Positions 22,585 through 31,702 of a DNA stretch of 64,000 nt are shown here, piece by piece. How positions within the stretch are numbered: the first letter of the stretch is position 1; every line of letters begins with the position of its first letter. Origin of the DNA: Mycobacterium saskatchewanense (GTDB lineage: Bacteria; Actinomycetota; Actinomycetes; Mycobacteriales; Mycobacteriaceae); contig NZ_AP022573.1 of NCBI RefSeq assembly GCF_010729105.1, forward strand, positions 1,798,001-1,862,000, given 5' to 3'. Under the pieces are notes generated by a model. It had not been told where the DNA came from. It saw nothing but the letters and a program-made list of their open reading frames with translations, and did no database searches. Made by a program: the position numbers and the translations under genes.

Positions 22585-24050
22585 GAGCCCGCCGCCGGCC
22601 GCGTCGAGGTAGCCGGTTCGCTGAACGAAGCGGGCACTGCGCGGGGTGGCGGGTCGCCGGCGAGCGCCAGGATCTCGTCGAAGCCGTCGAGCAGGCACTG
22701 GGCGAACAGCGGCTCGTTGCGCACGGCCGCCCGGTCGTAGCGCACGGTGATGGTGCACCAGCCGCCGCGCGAGATCAGCACCACCATCATCGCCACGCCG
22801 GGCAGTGGGCCGATGCCGTACTGGCGCAGCACTTTTGCACCGGCGATGTAGGTGTCTCCCGGGTACACCGGGACGTTGCTGGCCTGCACGTCCGAGCCGA
22901 TCACCGAGCCGGTGATGCCCTCGAGGATCGCGGTCGGCAGGACGCTCAGCACCGGCGCGATGGAGCCGATGATGTTCATCGCCGGCTCGTCGCGGCGCTG
23001 CGTCATCTGCGCACGGATCTTCTTCATCCGCGAGACCGGGTCGACGGTGCCCACCGGCGCCGCGAGGTTGACGCCGGTGAACCGGTTGCCGCCGGCGGTG
23101 TCCGCGTCGGCGCGCAGGTTCACCGGGACCGCCATGGGCAGCGTGCTGATCGGCACGCCCCAGGCCTCGTGGTAGCGCCGCAGCGCGCCGCACAAGCCCG
23201 CGAGGTAGGCGTCGTTGATCGATCCGCCGCCCGCCTTCGCGGCCCTGTGCAGGTCGGAGAGCGGGATGTCGATCGCCTCCGTGCGGGTGGCGAGGCTGCG
23301 CCGGCGCAGCAGCGGGGACGGCTCGGCGGCCCGGTTCATCACCCGCATCCCGGACAGGGCGTAGCTGACGATGCCCGACGCCGTCGATGCCGGCTCCAGC
23401 ACGGCCCGCCCGGCCACCGACACCGCGCCGGCCACCGCGCCGACGACGCCGTTGACGATGGCGATGGGCAGGCGGTTGAGGCCCTGCCGCATGAGATCGT
23501 TGGGCGTCAGATCCTGCGGGATTGGCAGCGGCGGCGTCGGCTTGGCCGGCGGTTCGCGCTCCAGGTCGTAGATTTCGGCGAACATCTCCACCCCGCCGAC
23601 GCCGTCGGTGACGGCGTGGCTGACGTGCAGCAGCGTCGCGGCCCTGCCCTCGGGGAGACCCTCGACCAGGGTGGCCGTCCACAGCGGCCGGGAGATGTCC
23701 ATCGGGGACTGCAGGATCACCTCGGCGAGATCGAAGACCTCGCGCAGGGTGCCGGGCTCGGCGACGCGCACCCGCCGCACATGGAAGTCGAGGTTGAAGT
23801 CGGGGTCGACCACCCAGCGCGGCGACGCCGTCGGCAGCGTCGGTACGACCACCTTCTGCCGTAGCCGCAGCACCTTCCGGGAGGCGTTCTCGAACCGCGT
23901 TCGGAAGCGGTTCCAATCGGGCGTCAAGTCGAGCAGTTCCAGCGCCATGATTCCCGAGCGCGTGCGGGGATTCGCCTCCCCGCGGTGCATCAGGTAATCG
24001 ACCGGCCCGAGCTGGTCGGACAGCTTGATGGTGCCGGTGGACTCAGTCAT
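22581..24050 (-). CDS. Wax ester synthase / diacylglycerol acyltransferase (WS/DGAT)
   Basis: 489-residue acyltransferase of the mycobacterial Tgs family, catalysing the last step of triacylglycerol or wax ester synthesis. The active-site motif reads [12 protein letters not shown] (about residue 142). The first His of the usual HHxxxDG is replaced by Ser, as in several weakly active mycobacterial paralogues. The second conserved block [15 protein letters not shown] and the C-terminal [14 protein letters not shown] region are present. It is first in the overlapping operon with plsC and plsB2 and corresponds to Rv2484c. Confidence 0.92.
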   Translation of the reverse strand: MTESTGTIKLSDQLGPVDYLMHRGEANPRTRSGIMALELLDLTPDWNRFRTRFENASRKVLRLRQKVVVPTLPTASPRWVVDPDFNLDFHVRRVRVAEPGTLREVFDLAEVILQSPMDISRPLWTATLVEGLPEGRAATLLHVSHAVTDGVGGVEMFAEIYDLEREPPAKPTPPLPIPQDLTPNDLMRQGLNRLPIAIVNGVVGAVAGAVSVAGRAVLEPASTASGIVSYALSGMRVMNRAAEPSPLLRRRSLATRTEAIDIPLSDLHRAAKAGGGSINDAYLAGLCGALRRYHEAWGVPISTLPMAVPVNLRADADTAGGNRFTGVNLAAPVGTVDPVSRMKKIRAQMTQRRDEPAMNIIGSIAPVLSVLPTAILEGITGSVIGSDVQASNVPVYPGDTYIAGAKVLRQYGIGPLPGVAMMVVLISRGGWCTITVRYDRAAVRNEPLFAQCLLDGFDEILALAGDPPPRAVPASFSEPATSTRPAAGS

Positions 24051-24202
24051 GGTCGTTGTTCCGACGCGTCAACCTTGTCACCGTCGATCAAGCCTCCTCC
24101 TCGGACTGCCCGTCCAGTCGCCACCACAACGCTAGTCGGGTTGCCGCGCCGGTGAAAGCAGTGGCTTGGGTGCCGACACCCTGGGCCGAGCGTCCAGTGA
24201 GC

Positions 24203-25444
24203 TCAGCTCGCCGGGGCCGCGGCCAGCGAGAACGCGTCCATGAGCGAGGTGGTGCGGCGTCCGTAGACGACTCCGAGGAAGTCGGAGACCGCACCGGCCG
24301 CCAGCCGCGAGCGGACGGTCGGGGTGATGTCGAACGCGTGGTGGGCGTTGGCCAGCTCGGCGAAGGCCACCGTGGGCGCGCCGGCCGCGCGCAGCGCCGC
24401 GCAGAAGGTCCGGCCCTGGGCGCTGGGCACCAGTTCGTCCTTGTCGCCGTGTAGCACGAAGAACGGCGGCGCCCCGCTGTGCACGTACGAGATCGGCGAC
24501 GCGGCCCTGAACCGCTCGGGGTCGTCGTCGTAGCGGGCCTTCAGCACGAAATGCTCGAGGAACGGCAACATCAGCTCGTGCATGTTCTCGAAGTCGGTGA
24601 AGTCGTACACGCCGTAGTACGGCGCGACGGCCTGCACCGTCGTGTCGGCGTGCTCGAATCCCGGCTGGAACTGCGGGTCGTTCGGGGTCAGGCCGGCCAG
24701 CGAAGCCAGGTGCCCGCCCGCGGACCCGCCGGTGATCGCGATGAAGTCGGGGTCGCCGCCGTAGTCGGCGATGTTCTCGCGTACCCAGGCGATCGCCCTC
24801 TTCACGTCGATGAGGTGGGTGGGGAAGGCGCAACGCGGGCTCTTGCTGTAGTTGATCGAGACGCAGATCCAACCGAGTTCGACCATCCGGCTCATCAGCG
24901 TGTACGCCTGGGGGCGTTTGTCGTTGACGGCCCACGCGCCTCCCGGCACCTGGATGAGTACGGGCGCGCGGCGGCCGGGGGCCAGGTCGTCGCGGCGCCA
25001 GATGTCGAGCAGGTGTTCGCGCCCGCCGGGACCGTAGGGGATGTCGGAGGTCTGCGCGGCGTAGCGGCGGCGCGGCCCGGGCCTGTTCAACAGTCCGCCG
25101 CGCGGGGCGCATCCGGACTGGGCGCAGGCCGGGTGCGAGACCTGGTCGCGGTAATCCGGCCCGAACGAATCCTCGAGCGCGGCGGTGAGCGCGTGGTCCG
25201 CCCGCTGCGCGGCCCATGTGTTGGCAACACGTCCGATCGACGGGTGCGCCACGCGGGACAGCGCGTGCCCGGTCACGACGTGCGGTGGGAACTCGGCGAC
25301 GAGCCAGCCGGCGACCCAGCCGAGCGCGAACGGGGAGCCGCGCAGCAACAGCGCGCCGGCCCGGTAGGTGTCCTTGGCATCGGACAAAAGCGCCTCGATA
25401 CCTGCTCGCGAGCATCGCGAAGTCAGGTTCATGGCCACGCTCAT
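24203..25444 (-). CDS. lipQ: Carboxylesterase/lipase of the HSL-like alpha/beta hydrolase family
   Basis: 413-residue esterase. The oxyanion-hole segment VLIQVPGGAW precedes the nucleophile elbow ITGGSAGGHLAS (GxSxG, about residue 239). The acid is in LHGDKDELVP and the catalytic His in ANAHHAFDI. This is the LipQ position in the Rv2467-Rv2485c order. The ATG at 25444 (MSVAMN) is chosen; a second ATG four codons later is also possible. No signal peptide is evident, though a hydrophobic stretch near residues 30-55 may associate with membrane. It is the last core gene before the tRNA. Confidence 0.88.
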   Translation of the reverse strand: MSVAMNLTSRCSRAGIEALLSDAKDTYRAGALLLRGSPFALGWVAGWLVAEFPPHVVTGHALSRVAHPSIGRVANTWAAQRADHALTAALEDSFGPDYRDQVSHPACAQSGCAPRGGLLNRPGPRRRYAAQTSDIPYGPGGREHLLDIWRRDDLAPGRRAPVLIQVPGGAWAVNDKRPQAYTLMSRMVELGWICVSINYSKSPRCAFPTHLIDVKRAIAWVRENIADYGGDPDFIAITGGSAGGHLASLAGLTPNDPQFQPGFEHADTTVQAVAPYYGVYDFTDFENMHELMLPFLEHFVLKARYDDDPERFRAASPISYVHSGAPPFFVLHGDKDELVPSAQGRTFCAALRAAGAPTVAFAELANAHHAFDITPTVRSRLAAGAVSDFLGVVYGRRTTSLMDAFSLAAAPAS

Positions 25445-25629
25445 AGCAACGCCACCCCTCGACGTCAGGCACACGCTCCGTTGCGGTGAACGGCTGTTTA
25501 TCAACCGTTGTTGTACGTGTGTCGAGGTTCACACCATAGCCGGTAAGGCCGGTGGCGGAACATATTTCGGGCGTGGCGCGTTGCGAAAAGTTCGCCGGGC
25601 GTGTCGTTCGATAGACTGACCTGCGCATT

Positions 25630-25703
25630 GCCTCCGTAGCTCAGGTGGATAGAGCAAGGGCCTTCTAATCCCTAGGTCGCACGTTCGAGTCGTGCCGGGG
25701 GCA
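25630..25703 (+). tRNA. tRNA-Arg (anticodon TCT)
   Basis: Folds by eye into a full cloverleaf. Acceptor GCCTCCG (25630-25636) pairs with CGGGGGC (25696-25702) with one G-T pair. The D stem is GCTC/GAGC, and the anticodon loop CTTCTAA gives TCT at 25664-25666. The T arm is GCACG TTCGAGT CGTGC, with discriminator A at 25703 and no encoded CCA. One anticodon-stem position is mismatched. It reads AGA codons. It lies exactly between the conserved core and the mobile/accessory region, a typical island anchor. Confidence 0.95.
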
Positions 25704-25709
25704 CTGGTC

Positions 25710-25855
25710 AGAGGGTATTTCGGGGCCGCCGCAGTTCGGGTCATCGTTGATGTCCGTAACGATGCGATCCAGCAGGTCGGTGACCTGACTGCGGACACGC
25801 CCCCGGCGACATGGCCGGTCAAGTCCTGGGACGTGGTGTACGACGTCGTCGTGTG
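25710..25855 (+). pseudogene. C-terminal remnant of an unidentified protein cut at the IS boundary
   Basis: Directly after the tRNA a plus-strand frame without a start codon reads AVRVIVDVRNDAIQQVGDL, then TPPATWPVKSWDVVYDVVV. It stops in a TGA that lies inside the left inverted repeat of the IS element. Codon use looks coding-like (G/C third positions). It may be the tail of a gene brought in next to the tRNA and truncated by the IS. I do not recognise the family. Confidence 0.3.
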
Positions 25856-25873
25856 ATTCTTCGAGGTAATGGT

Positions 25874-27127
25874 TCAGGCGGTCAGTGCCGCCGGGGTGTC
25901 CTCCTGTTCTGTCGATGGTGTGTGGTCGACACGGGATTTGCTGAGAACCTCAAGTCCGAGGTAGCGCCGCGATTCGGCCCATTCGTCATGTTGTTCGGCC
26001 AGCACCGCACCGACGAGGCGGATCAGGGCGTTGCGATCGGGGAAGATGCCGACAACGTCGGTGCGACGTCGGATCTCTTTGTTGAGCCGTTCCTGGGGAT
26101 TGTTCGACCAGATCTGGCGCCAGATCTGTTTGGGGAAGGCGGTGAACGCCAGCAGGTCGTCGCGGGCGTCCTCCAAGTGCGCGGCCACCTTGGGCATTTT
26201 GTCGACCAGTGCGTCGATGACCCGATCGTATTGCGCGGCAACAGAGTCGGCGTCAGGCTGGTCGAACACCGAGTGCACCAGGGTGCGCACCCACGGCCAG
26301 GAGCTCTTCGGAGTAACCGCCATCAGATTGGTCGTGTAATGGGTACGACACCGCTGCCACGACGCTCCGGGCAAGGTGGCGCCGATCGCGCTGACCAGCC
26401 CGGCGTGGGCGTCAGAGGTGACCAGTCGAACTCCGGACAGACCGCGGGCGGTCAGCGCCCGCAGGAACGTCAACCAGCCGGCCCCGTCCTCGGCGGTGGT
26501 GACGTCAATGCCCAGGATTTCGCGGTAGCCCTCGGCGTTGACCCCGGTCGCGATCAGGGCGTGCACGTTGACCACCCGGCCGGCCTCGCGGACTTTGAGG
26601 ACCAGGGCGTCAGCAGCCATGAACGTGTAGGGACCGGCATCGAGCGGTCGGGTCCGGAAGGCTTCCACGGCGGCGTCGAGCTCTTTGGCCATCACCGACA
26701 CCTGCGACTTCGACAGCGACGTGATCCCGAGGGTCTCGACGAGTTTGTCCATCCGCCGCGTCGACACCCCAAGCAGATAGGACACCCCAAGCAGATAGCA
26801 GGTGGCCACCACGGTGGTCAGGGCGCGCTCGGCGCGTTTGCGGCGTTCCAGCAGCCAGTCCGGGAAGTAGGAGCCGTGGCGCAGCTTGGGGATCGCCAGA
26901 TCCAACGAGCCTGCGCGGGTGTCGAACTGGCGTTGCCGATAGCCGTTGCGCTGATTCGTCCGCTCGGCGCTGCGCTGGCCGTATCCGGCACCGCACAGGG
27001 CATCGGCTTCGGCACCCATCAGGGTATGGATGAACGTGGCCAACAACTCGCGCAGCACGTCGGGGTGGCAGCTAGTGAGTCGTTCGGCCAACACCGCGGG
27101 CAGGTCGATATCGTGGGCACTGGTCAT
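25874..27127 (-). CDS. IS256-family transposase with an internal 6-residue duplication
   Basis: 417-residue DDE transposase. The acidic triad is visible: Asp in FMAADALVLKV, Asp in LVTSDAHAGL and Glu in NNPQERLNKEIRRR. The C/H region CRTHYTTNLM is typical of IS256 Mutator-type enzymes. The ATG at 27127 (MTSAHDIDLP) is preferred to a longer frame that begins outside the element. Residues YLLGVS are repeated in tandem (YLLGVSYLLGVS, about residue 110), caused by an 18-bp direct duplication. It lies in the helical region before the first Asp; activity may be affected. Confidence 0.93.
   Translation of the reverse strand: MTSAHDIDLPAVLAERLTSCHPDVLRELLATFIHTLMGAEADALCGAGYGQRSAERTNQRNGYRQRQFDTRAGSLDLAIPKLRHGSYFPDWLLERRKRAERALTTVVATCYLLGVSYLLGVSTRRMDKLVETLGITSLSKSQVSVMAKELDAAVEAFRTRPLDAGPYTFMAADALVLKVREAGRVVNVHALIATGVNAEGYREILGIDVTTAEDGAGWLTFLRALTARGLSGVRLVTSDAHAGLVSAIGATLPGASWQRCRTHYTTNLMAVTPKSSWPWVRTLVHSVFDQPDADSVAAQYDRVIDALVDKMPKVAAHLEDARDDLLAFTAFPKQIWRQIWSNNPQERLNKEIRRRTDVVGIFPDRNALIRLVGAVLAEQHDEWAESRRYLGLEVLSKSRVDHTPSTEQEDTPAALTA
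26763..26798 (-). repeat. 18-bp perfect tandem duplication inside the transposase gene
   Basis: Two identical 18-bp units (GACACCCCAAGCAGATAG on the plus strand) at 26763-26780 and 26781-26798. The duplication keeps the frame and adds one YLLGVS unit to the protein. Confidence 0.95.
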
Positions 27128-27329
27128 CGCGTTGATTCCTTTGCTCGAGTGACTTTGGTCGGTCTCTCGAAGAATCACGCGATGACCTTCAATCACTCGG
27201 CTACGACACGCCGGTCCTCAACTCCTGGCCCGACTCATACACCACCTTGGTGGACGCAACCGACATGGCCTCGCGGACCAACCGTCGGAAGTGTTATTCC
27301 TGCGCTGAGAAGCGCTCCCATACGCCTCC

Positions 27330-27822
27330 GCTTGTTTGCATGCTGGGCCGGCTCTGGTTCTCCAGGTCATCGACATCGCCGGCACTATCCCCGTGGTTGC
27401 CACCGGTGGTATCGCCGACGGTCGAGGGCTCGCGGCCGTGCCGGCATTGGGAGCGCAGGCGGTGAACCGTGGAACCCTCTCCCCACCGAGTTCGCGGGAA
27501 GTCATGACTCGAAGAAGATGGTGGTCGTCGACGCCGCCGCCGCCGCCGCTGAGGACACGGTAACGGCGCGGTACGGCAACCAGCGGGTGCTTCGTAGTAC
27601 GCCAGTCCTGGCGGCGCAGCGGGAGGGCCGAGGTGGCAGCCTGGCCGACCTCGTCGGTGAACTCGGCCCCCAAACATTCGAGGGACCCTGATGGGCAAAG
27701 GGCACGAGTGCATCCCTTCCGGGGGCCGACCCGCTGGACTGATCCGCGGCAGCCTACCCGCTGCGGAGATTGTGCGCCGCGTCGTGACACTCGCGCCACG
27801 ACGCTATTGCACAAGCGCGTAG
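27330..27822 (+). pseudogene. Nitronate monooxygenase (2-nitropropane dioxygenase) remnant
   Basis: Pieces of the C-terminal half of an FMN-dependent nitronate monooxygenase appear in three plus-strand frames. First come VIDIAGTIPVVATGGIADGR and GLAAVPALGAQAVNRGTL, the phosphate-binding signature of the family (nt 27336-27480). Next, in another frame, are TARYGNQRVLRST and DLVGELGPQ. Last is AGLIRGSLPAAEIVRRVV, the family's usual C-terminus, ending at TAG 27820-27822. At least two frameshifts and the loss of the N-terminal half make it a pseudogene. It sits against the right end of the IS element. Confidence 0.7.
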
Positions 27823-27928
27823 ACCACGACGGCTGGACGATGACGGGCACCGCGGACCTGGGCTGCTTAGACTTGCCGTTGTCCTGTGATCCACCAGGGA
27901 CAGTTGTGTAGAGCTAGGCAGGGTCGTG

Positions 27929-28774
27929 ATGGACAGCAAGGATGGCCATCGGCTCATCACGGTGCCGGATAGGCATGCGCTCGCGCAATTCCTGCGCGCG
28001 CGCCGAAAAGCGGTGCAGCCCGACAGTGTTGGGCTGCCGGCCAATGGGCGGCGTCGGGTGGCCGGGTTGCGCCGCGACGAGGTCGCGCGGCTGGCGGACA
28101 TCAGCGTCGAGTACTACCAGCGCCTGGAGCAGGGCCGGCATCGACATCCGTCCGAGGCCGTCATCCGCGGGATTATCCGTGCCCTGCAACTGGATTCCGA
28201 CGCCGCGGCCTACTTGCGCCAGCTGGCTGGTCGCCGTGAGTCCGGTCAGCGGCATCCAGAACGTGGTCCTCAGCTCCACCCCGCGGTCCAGCACCTGATC
28301 GACAGCTGGCCGCTCACGCCCGCGCATGTCTTTCGCAGCCCCACGCTGACGGTCGTGGCCGCCAACCGGCTGGCGTTGTCACTCTCACCGCTGTTCGGTC
28401 CGGGCCACAACTCGCTGCGTGCGTTGTTCTTCGAACCGGAGATGCGCGAGTTCTACCGCAACTGGAACGATCTGGCTACGCGAGCGGTACCGTATCTTCG
28501 CTCCCTGCTGGGCGCCGATCGGGACGACCCGGAACTGATCGACTTGATCGGCGAGCTGAGCAACCGAAGCGCTCAATTCCGCGAGCTATGGGCGCGCCAG
28601 GAGGTCAAGCGCGACCCCCGCGGGTTCGTGCTCATCAACCACCCGCAGGTCGGTCCGATTGATCTGCACTACCAGCAACTGGTCCTTCCAGACACCGGCC
28701 ATCTGCTCGTACCTTACTGGGCCGATCCGGGTTCGTCTTCCGAGGCCAAGCTGCGCCAGCTCGCCTCCATGTGA
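27929..28774 (+). CDS. XRE-family regulator with MmyB-like ligand-binding domain
   Basis: 281-residue transcription factor. Residues about 10-85 form a helix-turn-helix (RRDEVARLADISVEYYQRLEQG), and the rest matches the MmyB-type PAS-like C-terminal domain (SPTLTVVAANRLALSLSPLFG, ALFFEPEMREFYRNW, GPIDLHYQQLVLPDTGH). Such proteins usually regulate an adjacent reductase or hydrolase and may bind a fatty-acid-like ligand. The ATG at 27929 directly follows an in-frame GTG at 27926; a GGCAGGG ribosome-binding site precedes both. It is convergent with the alpha/beta hydrolase gene. Confidence 0.9.
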   Translation: MDSKDGHRLITVPDRHALAQFLRARRKAVQPDSVGLPANGRRRVAGLRRDEVARLADISVEYYQRLEQGRHRHPSEAVIRGIIRALQLDSDAAAYLRQLAGRRESGQRHPERGPQLHPAVQHLIDSWPLTPAHVFRSPTLTVVAANRLALSLSPLFGPGHNSLRALFFEPEMREFYRNWNDLATRAVPYLRSLLGADRDDPELIDLIGELSNRSAQFRELWARQEVKRDPRGFVLINHPQVGPIDLHYQQLVLPDTGHLLVPYWADPGSSSEAKLRQLASM

Positions 28775-28806
28775 GCCGTTTGGTCTTGCCGCTGCAGCTC
28801 AGCCAT

Positions 28807-29538
28807 TCATAGCGTGGCTGCCCGAGTGAGTGCACCGGCGAGTGCAGGGGCTTGCGTCAGCTGGGCTTCGTGGCTTCCCGGCGTGTAAATGACGGGCGCG
28901 CCGTGCAGACGGTCGGGGAAGCGCGGTATCCACCCGAATTCGCCTGCGGGCAAGGCGATGTCATCTTTGGAGATGACGTAGCTCGACGGAAGTTGCAGCT
29001 GCTGCAACTGTTCCAGCTCGAGCGACTCGGTCATGGTGTGCAACGGCTGGCGTTCGAGCAGCGGGTAAATGATGCGTTGGGTTTCCGCAGTAGCGTCCTG
29101 CATGAGCGCCGACGCGAAGATCTCGAATGGGAAGATGACGGAGTTATCGTCGGATGCGGCGGCGCTCGCCCGGAACAACTCTCCGTAGGCGGGCGGGCAC
29201 AGGTCAATCATGGATTCGCCGCTCGCCGGGACAAAAGCGCTCCAATACACCAGCCTGGATATGCGAGCGGCGAGCCGAACGCCGGCCCCGGAGATCACAA
29301 AGCCGCCCCAACTGTGTCCGACAAGGGCGATGTCGGTCAGCTGATGGCTTTCGACATAGTCGACGAGGTAGTCGACGGCGTCCGACAGGTGAATGTCGGC
29401 GCGCCGGTCCTCGGGATTCAAACCCGGGAGTGTGGGTGCATAGACGGTGTGGCCACCTGTGCGTAGGCACTCGGCGACCGGACGCCACGACCAGCCGCCG
29501 TGGCAGGCCGCGTGAACGAGGACGAAGGTGGTCGGCAC
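28807..29538 (-). CDS. Alpha/beta hydrolase (esterase-like)
   Basis: 243-residue single-domain alpha/beta hydrolase. The N-terminal FVLVHAACHGGWSWRPV is the oxyanion-hole strand typical of plant-esterase-like (salicylate/methyl-ester esterase) hydrolases. The nucleophile elbow is VGHSWGGFV (about residue 80), and the catalytic His is near the C-terminus in TPGSHEAQL. Probably a cytoplasmic ester hydrolase of unknown substrate. It is preceded by the divergently or tandemly placed LLM gene. Confidence 0.85.
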   Translation of the reverse strand: MPTTFVLVHAACHGGWSWRPVAECLRTGGHTVYAPTLPGLNPEDRRADIHLSDAVDYLVDYVESHQLTDIALVGHSWGGFVISGAGVRLAARISRLVYWSAFVPASGESMIDLCPPAYGELFRASAAASDDNSVIFPFEIFASALMQDATAETQRIIYPLLERQPLHTMTESLELEQLQQLQLPSSYVISKDDIALPAGEFGWIPRFPDRLHGAPVIYTPGSHEAQLTQAPALAGALTRAATL

Positions 29539-29578
29539 AAGGCTTCCCTATGTCAACTCTGGTGTGCTGCCGCTTAAG

Positions 29579-30475
29579 TTAATCCGAGCGTTCCGCGCCG
29601 ACCTGCTCCCGTACCTCAGGGACCACTTCGGCGGCGAATCTTTCGATGACGTCGGCAGATTCCACACGGAAGAGGATGAAGACGCTGACGCCCTCGGCCA
29701 GGGCGACGTCGGTCAGCTGCTCGGCCCACTTGGCCGGCGGGCCGTGCAGGAAGCCGCCTTGGGCGGCGGTGAATTCCCCGGCGATGTTGTAGGCGCGGCG
29801 CACGGTCGCCGGTTCGCGCCGCGCGGCCACCGCCGCGTTATCGATGATCTTGTTAGCCGCGGAGAGCTGATCCGGTCCCAGGAACGGTGAGCTGGAGATC
29901 CAGACGTCACCCCGACGGCCGACCATTCTCAGCAGCCGCGGTTGGTAGGCGCCCAGCCACACATTGATGTCATGTGACGGTCGCGGTCCCGGCGTGGCGC
30001 CGTCGACGTGGTAATGGTTGCCGCGGAAGTGGACCGGCTCATTCTGCGTCCAGAGAGCGCGGATGATCTGGATGGCCTCGTCGAGGGCATCGACCGATTC
30101 GCCGGGGCCGCGGCGCGGACCACCCTCCGCGACGATCGCATCCCACATCTGTTGGGCGCCGGCGCCGATGCCGAGCTCAAAGCGCCCGCCGCTGAGTAGA
30201 TCCAGCGTCGTCGCGTTGCGGGCGAGCATGACGGGCGGGCGCAACGGCAGGTTCGCCAGATTGGACAGCACCCGCACCCGGTCGGTGACCGCGCAGATGG
30301 CCGCGAGCAGCGCGAAGGTGTCCAGTCGGTCGGGCCAGTAAGGGTGATCGGACAAACTCACCAGATCCAATTCCGCGCGCTCAGTGACCTCGGCCAATCG
30401 CGTCACTTCGAGCGGTCGACCGGGGGGCGGTTCCAGCAGCGTCCCGAACACGAGCGGGTGGCCGTAGTCGGTCAT
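29579..30475 (-). CDS. F420-dependent LLM-class oxidoreductase
   Basis: 298-residue luciferase-like (TIM-barrel) protein. ERAELDLVSLSDHPYWPDRLD near the start and RFELGIGAGAQQMWDAI are typical of the coenzyme-F420-using branch in mycobacteria. WLGAYQPRLLRMVGRRGDVWI marks the C-terminal cofactor-binding region. It should reduce or oxidise an unknown substrate with F420. The ATG at 30475 has GAGGG nine bases upstream; the overlapping GTG at 30481 is too close to that site. It shares its upstream region with a decayed gene fragment. Confidence 0.88.
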   Translation of the reverse strand: MTDYGHPLVFGTLLEPPPGRPLEVTRLAEVTERAELDLVSLSDHPYWPDRLDTFALLAAICAVTDRVRVLSNLANLPLRPPVMLARNATTLDLLSGGRFELGIGAGAQQMWDAIVAEGGPRRGPGESVDALDEAIQIIRALWTQNEPVHFRGNHYHVDGATPGPRPSHDINVWLGAYQPRLLRMVGRRGDVWISSSPFLGPDQLSAANKIIDNAAVAARREPATVRRAYNIAGEFTAAQGGFLHGPPAKWAEQLTDVALAEGVSVFILFRVESADVIERFAAEVVPEVREQVGAERSD

Positions 30476-30477
30476 CG

Positions 30478-30732
30478 TCACAAACCCTCGTCAGAGGGCG
30501 GGGGTAGGCGTGCCGTGGACCCGGCTTGAGTGCTCAGCGAAGATGTGTGCCGCCTGGTAGCCGATCTCCGGATCGCCGTGATCAGATCCAAGCGGGCAAC
30601 GACGCTCGCGCGGTCGTCGGAGCCACTGCCAACGGCGCGGATGGCCGCGGGGGCCGGTGCGAACTCACGCCGCAGCATGGCGTGCACCATCTGCGTTTCT
30701 CGCAGGACGAAATGCCCCTCGCCATCGCACAC
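30478..30732 (-). pseudogene. Hemerythrin-like domain remnant
   Basis: A minus-strand frame reads VLRETQMVHAMLRREFAPAP and RASVVARLDLIT. This matches the first helices of mycobacterial hemerythrin-like proteins (pattern VHxxLRREF...LPxLVxxV). The expected HHHHxxED iron-binding helix is absent. Another frame instead continues with GDPEIGYQAAHIFAEHS and stops at about 30495. The pieces look like two gene fragments joined by a deletion. No intact start is evident. Probably not functional. Confidence 0.4.
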
Positions 30733-30978
30733 CGGTGTCTCCTTGCTGAAATCGTCGACAGAGCGTCTCCGTCACACCCATGCAACGAGAAAACTAACCC
30801 GCAGGGTTCACCTTTAGGGTGGCCCAACGACTACCAGTGAACGCGCGGGGGTGGGCGCCCCGCATGGGGTCAGGTACGAATGAGGGGTACCGGATCCCCG
30901 CGAGCTCCATTGCTTTACAGAGCGACCCGGACTGGACAACAACTGCCGCTGTACCGATGAGAAGTGAGGCGGGCGACG

Positions 30979-31395
30979 ATGTGGGAACACAACGCGGCGG
31001 TCATCGAAGAATTTCGAGCCAATGGCGGCAGGGTCGGCGGTCATCTGGCGAGGGTGGACCTCATGCTCGTCACCGTCGCCGGGGCCAGAACTGGCACGCC
31101 AAGAACTTTGCCGTTGGCCTACTTCCGCGATGGGGATGATGTCTTCGTCATCGCCTCCGCAGCAGGATCACCGATGACACCCGCCTGGTACTACAACATG
31201 CTCGCCAACCCGAAAGTCATCGCCGAGGTCGGATCTGGACGTTACCGGGCCACGGCGGTTCCCGTCGAAGACCACTCCGAACGCGAACGACTATTTGCTA
31301 TTGCGATCGCCCTCCAGCCTCCGTTTGCCGACTATAAGAGGAAGGCGCGGCGCAGCATTCCAATTATCCGACTTGTGCGCGATCCACGTCACTAG
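30979..31395 (+). CDS. Deazaflavin (F420)-dependent nitroreductase, DDN family
   Basis: 138-residue split-barrel protein of the DDN/FDOR family, which uses reduced F420 to reduce quinone-like or nitro substrates. Diagnostic features are LVTVAGARTGTPRTLPLAYF, the FVIASAAGSPMTPAWYYNMLANP block, and the C-terminal FADYKRKARRSIPIIRL pattern. The ATG at 30979 (MWEHN) has GAGG at the right spacing; a GTG five codons earlier is possible. It stands alone between decayed fragments. Confidence 0.9.
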   Translation: MWEHNAAVIEEFRANGGRVGGHLARVDLMLVTVAGARTGTPRTLPLAYFRDGDDVFVIASAAGSPMTPAWYYNMLANPKVIAEVGSGRYRATAVPVEDHSERERLFAIAIALQPPFADYKRKARRSIPIIRLVRDPRH

Positions 31396-31419
31396 CCACT
31401 CCGCCCGTATCGCGGCGAT

Positions 31420-31587
31420 TCAGTGCGGTTTCAGAGCGGTGCGAGTCGAACGGGGTTGGGCAATAATGCGATTAGCGGGGGCAGCGGCGATAGTTGGGAA
31501 GAGAGAGGGGGCGGCGTTGACGATCGCGGCGCGCTTGCGGGGCATCAGCACCGCCTTCGGATTATCCGCCGACCAAGTCTTGACCAT
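31420..31587 (-). pseudogene. N-terminal TetR-like remnant
   Basis: A short minus-strand frame begins MVKTWSADNPKAVLMPRKRA and continues AAIVNAAPSLF. This is the usual opening of TetR-family regulators before the recognition helices. It then loses similarity (PTIAAAPANRIIAQ) and stops at 31420. No helix-turn-helix follows. It is one more broken gene in this junction zone; the call rests on pattern only. Confidence 0.3.
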
Positions 31588-31702
31588 CACCACCCGCTCT
31601 GTTTGACGACTGATACGACAGCGGTCACTGTCGTGAGGCGCGTTGGACCTGCGGCGAGAGGCTTGAGGCGCTGGTGTCACGCACTGCGCCGACGGGTGTC
31701 GA

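Larger units (their letters stand above)
25853..27178 (-). mobile_element. IS256-family insertion sequence (IS1245/IS1311-like)
   Basis: 1326-bp element bounded by perfect 13-bp inverted repeats GTGATTCTTCGAG (25853-25865) and its reverse complement (27166-27178). Its one gene encodes an IS256-family transposase. Size and protein resemble the M. avium elements IS1245/IS1311 (about 1.3 kb, from memory). The immediate flanks (CGTCGTCGT on the left, GCGATGACC on the right) show no matching 8-bp target duplication. The element may therefore be old, or its flanks may have been rearranged after insertion. Confidence 0.9.

Noticed and set aside
25529..25822. Minus-strand frame across the tRNA
   Set aside because: The translation contains the familiar antisense-tRNA peptide (TTRTCDLGIRRPLLYP); it is not a gene.
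25853..27178. 8-bp target-site duplication for the IS
   Set aside because: The immediate flanks do not match, so no duplication is claimed.
25811..27691. Long plus-strand frame across the IS element
   Set aside because: Antisense to the transposase. Only its last part coincides with the nitronate monooxygenase remnant, which is listed separately.
30500..31000. Further operator sites between 27 and 34 kb
   Set aside because: Only short partial matches (for example ACCAAG or TTGGTC) were seen, without a second half.
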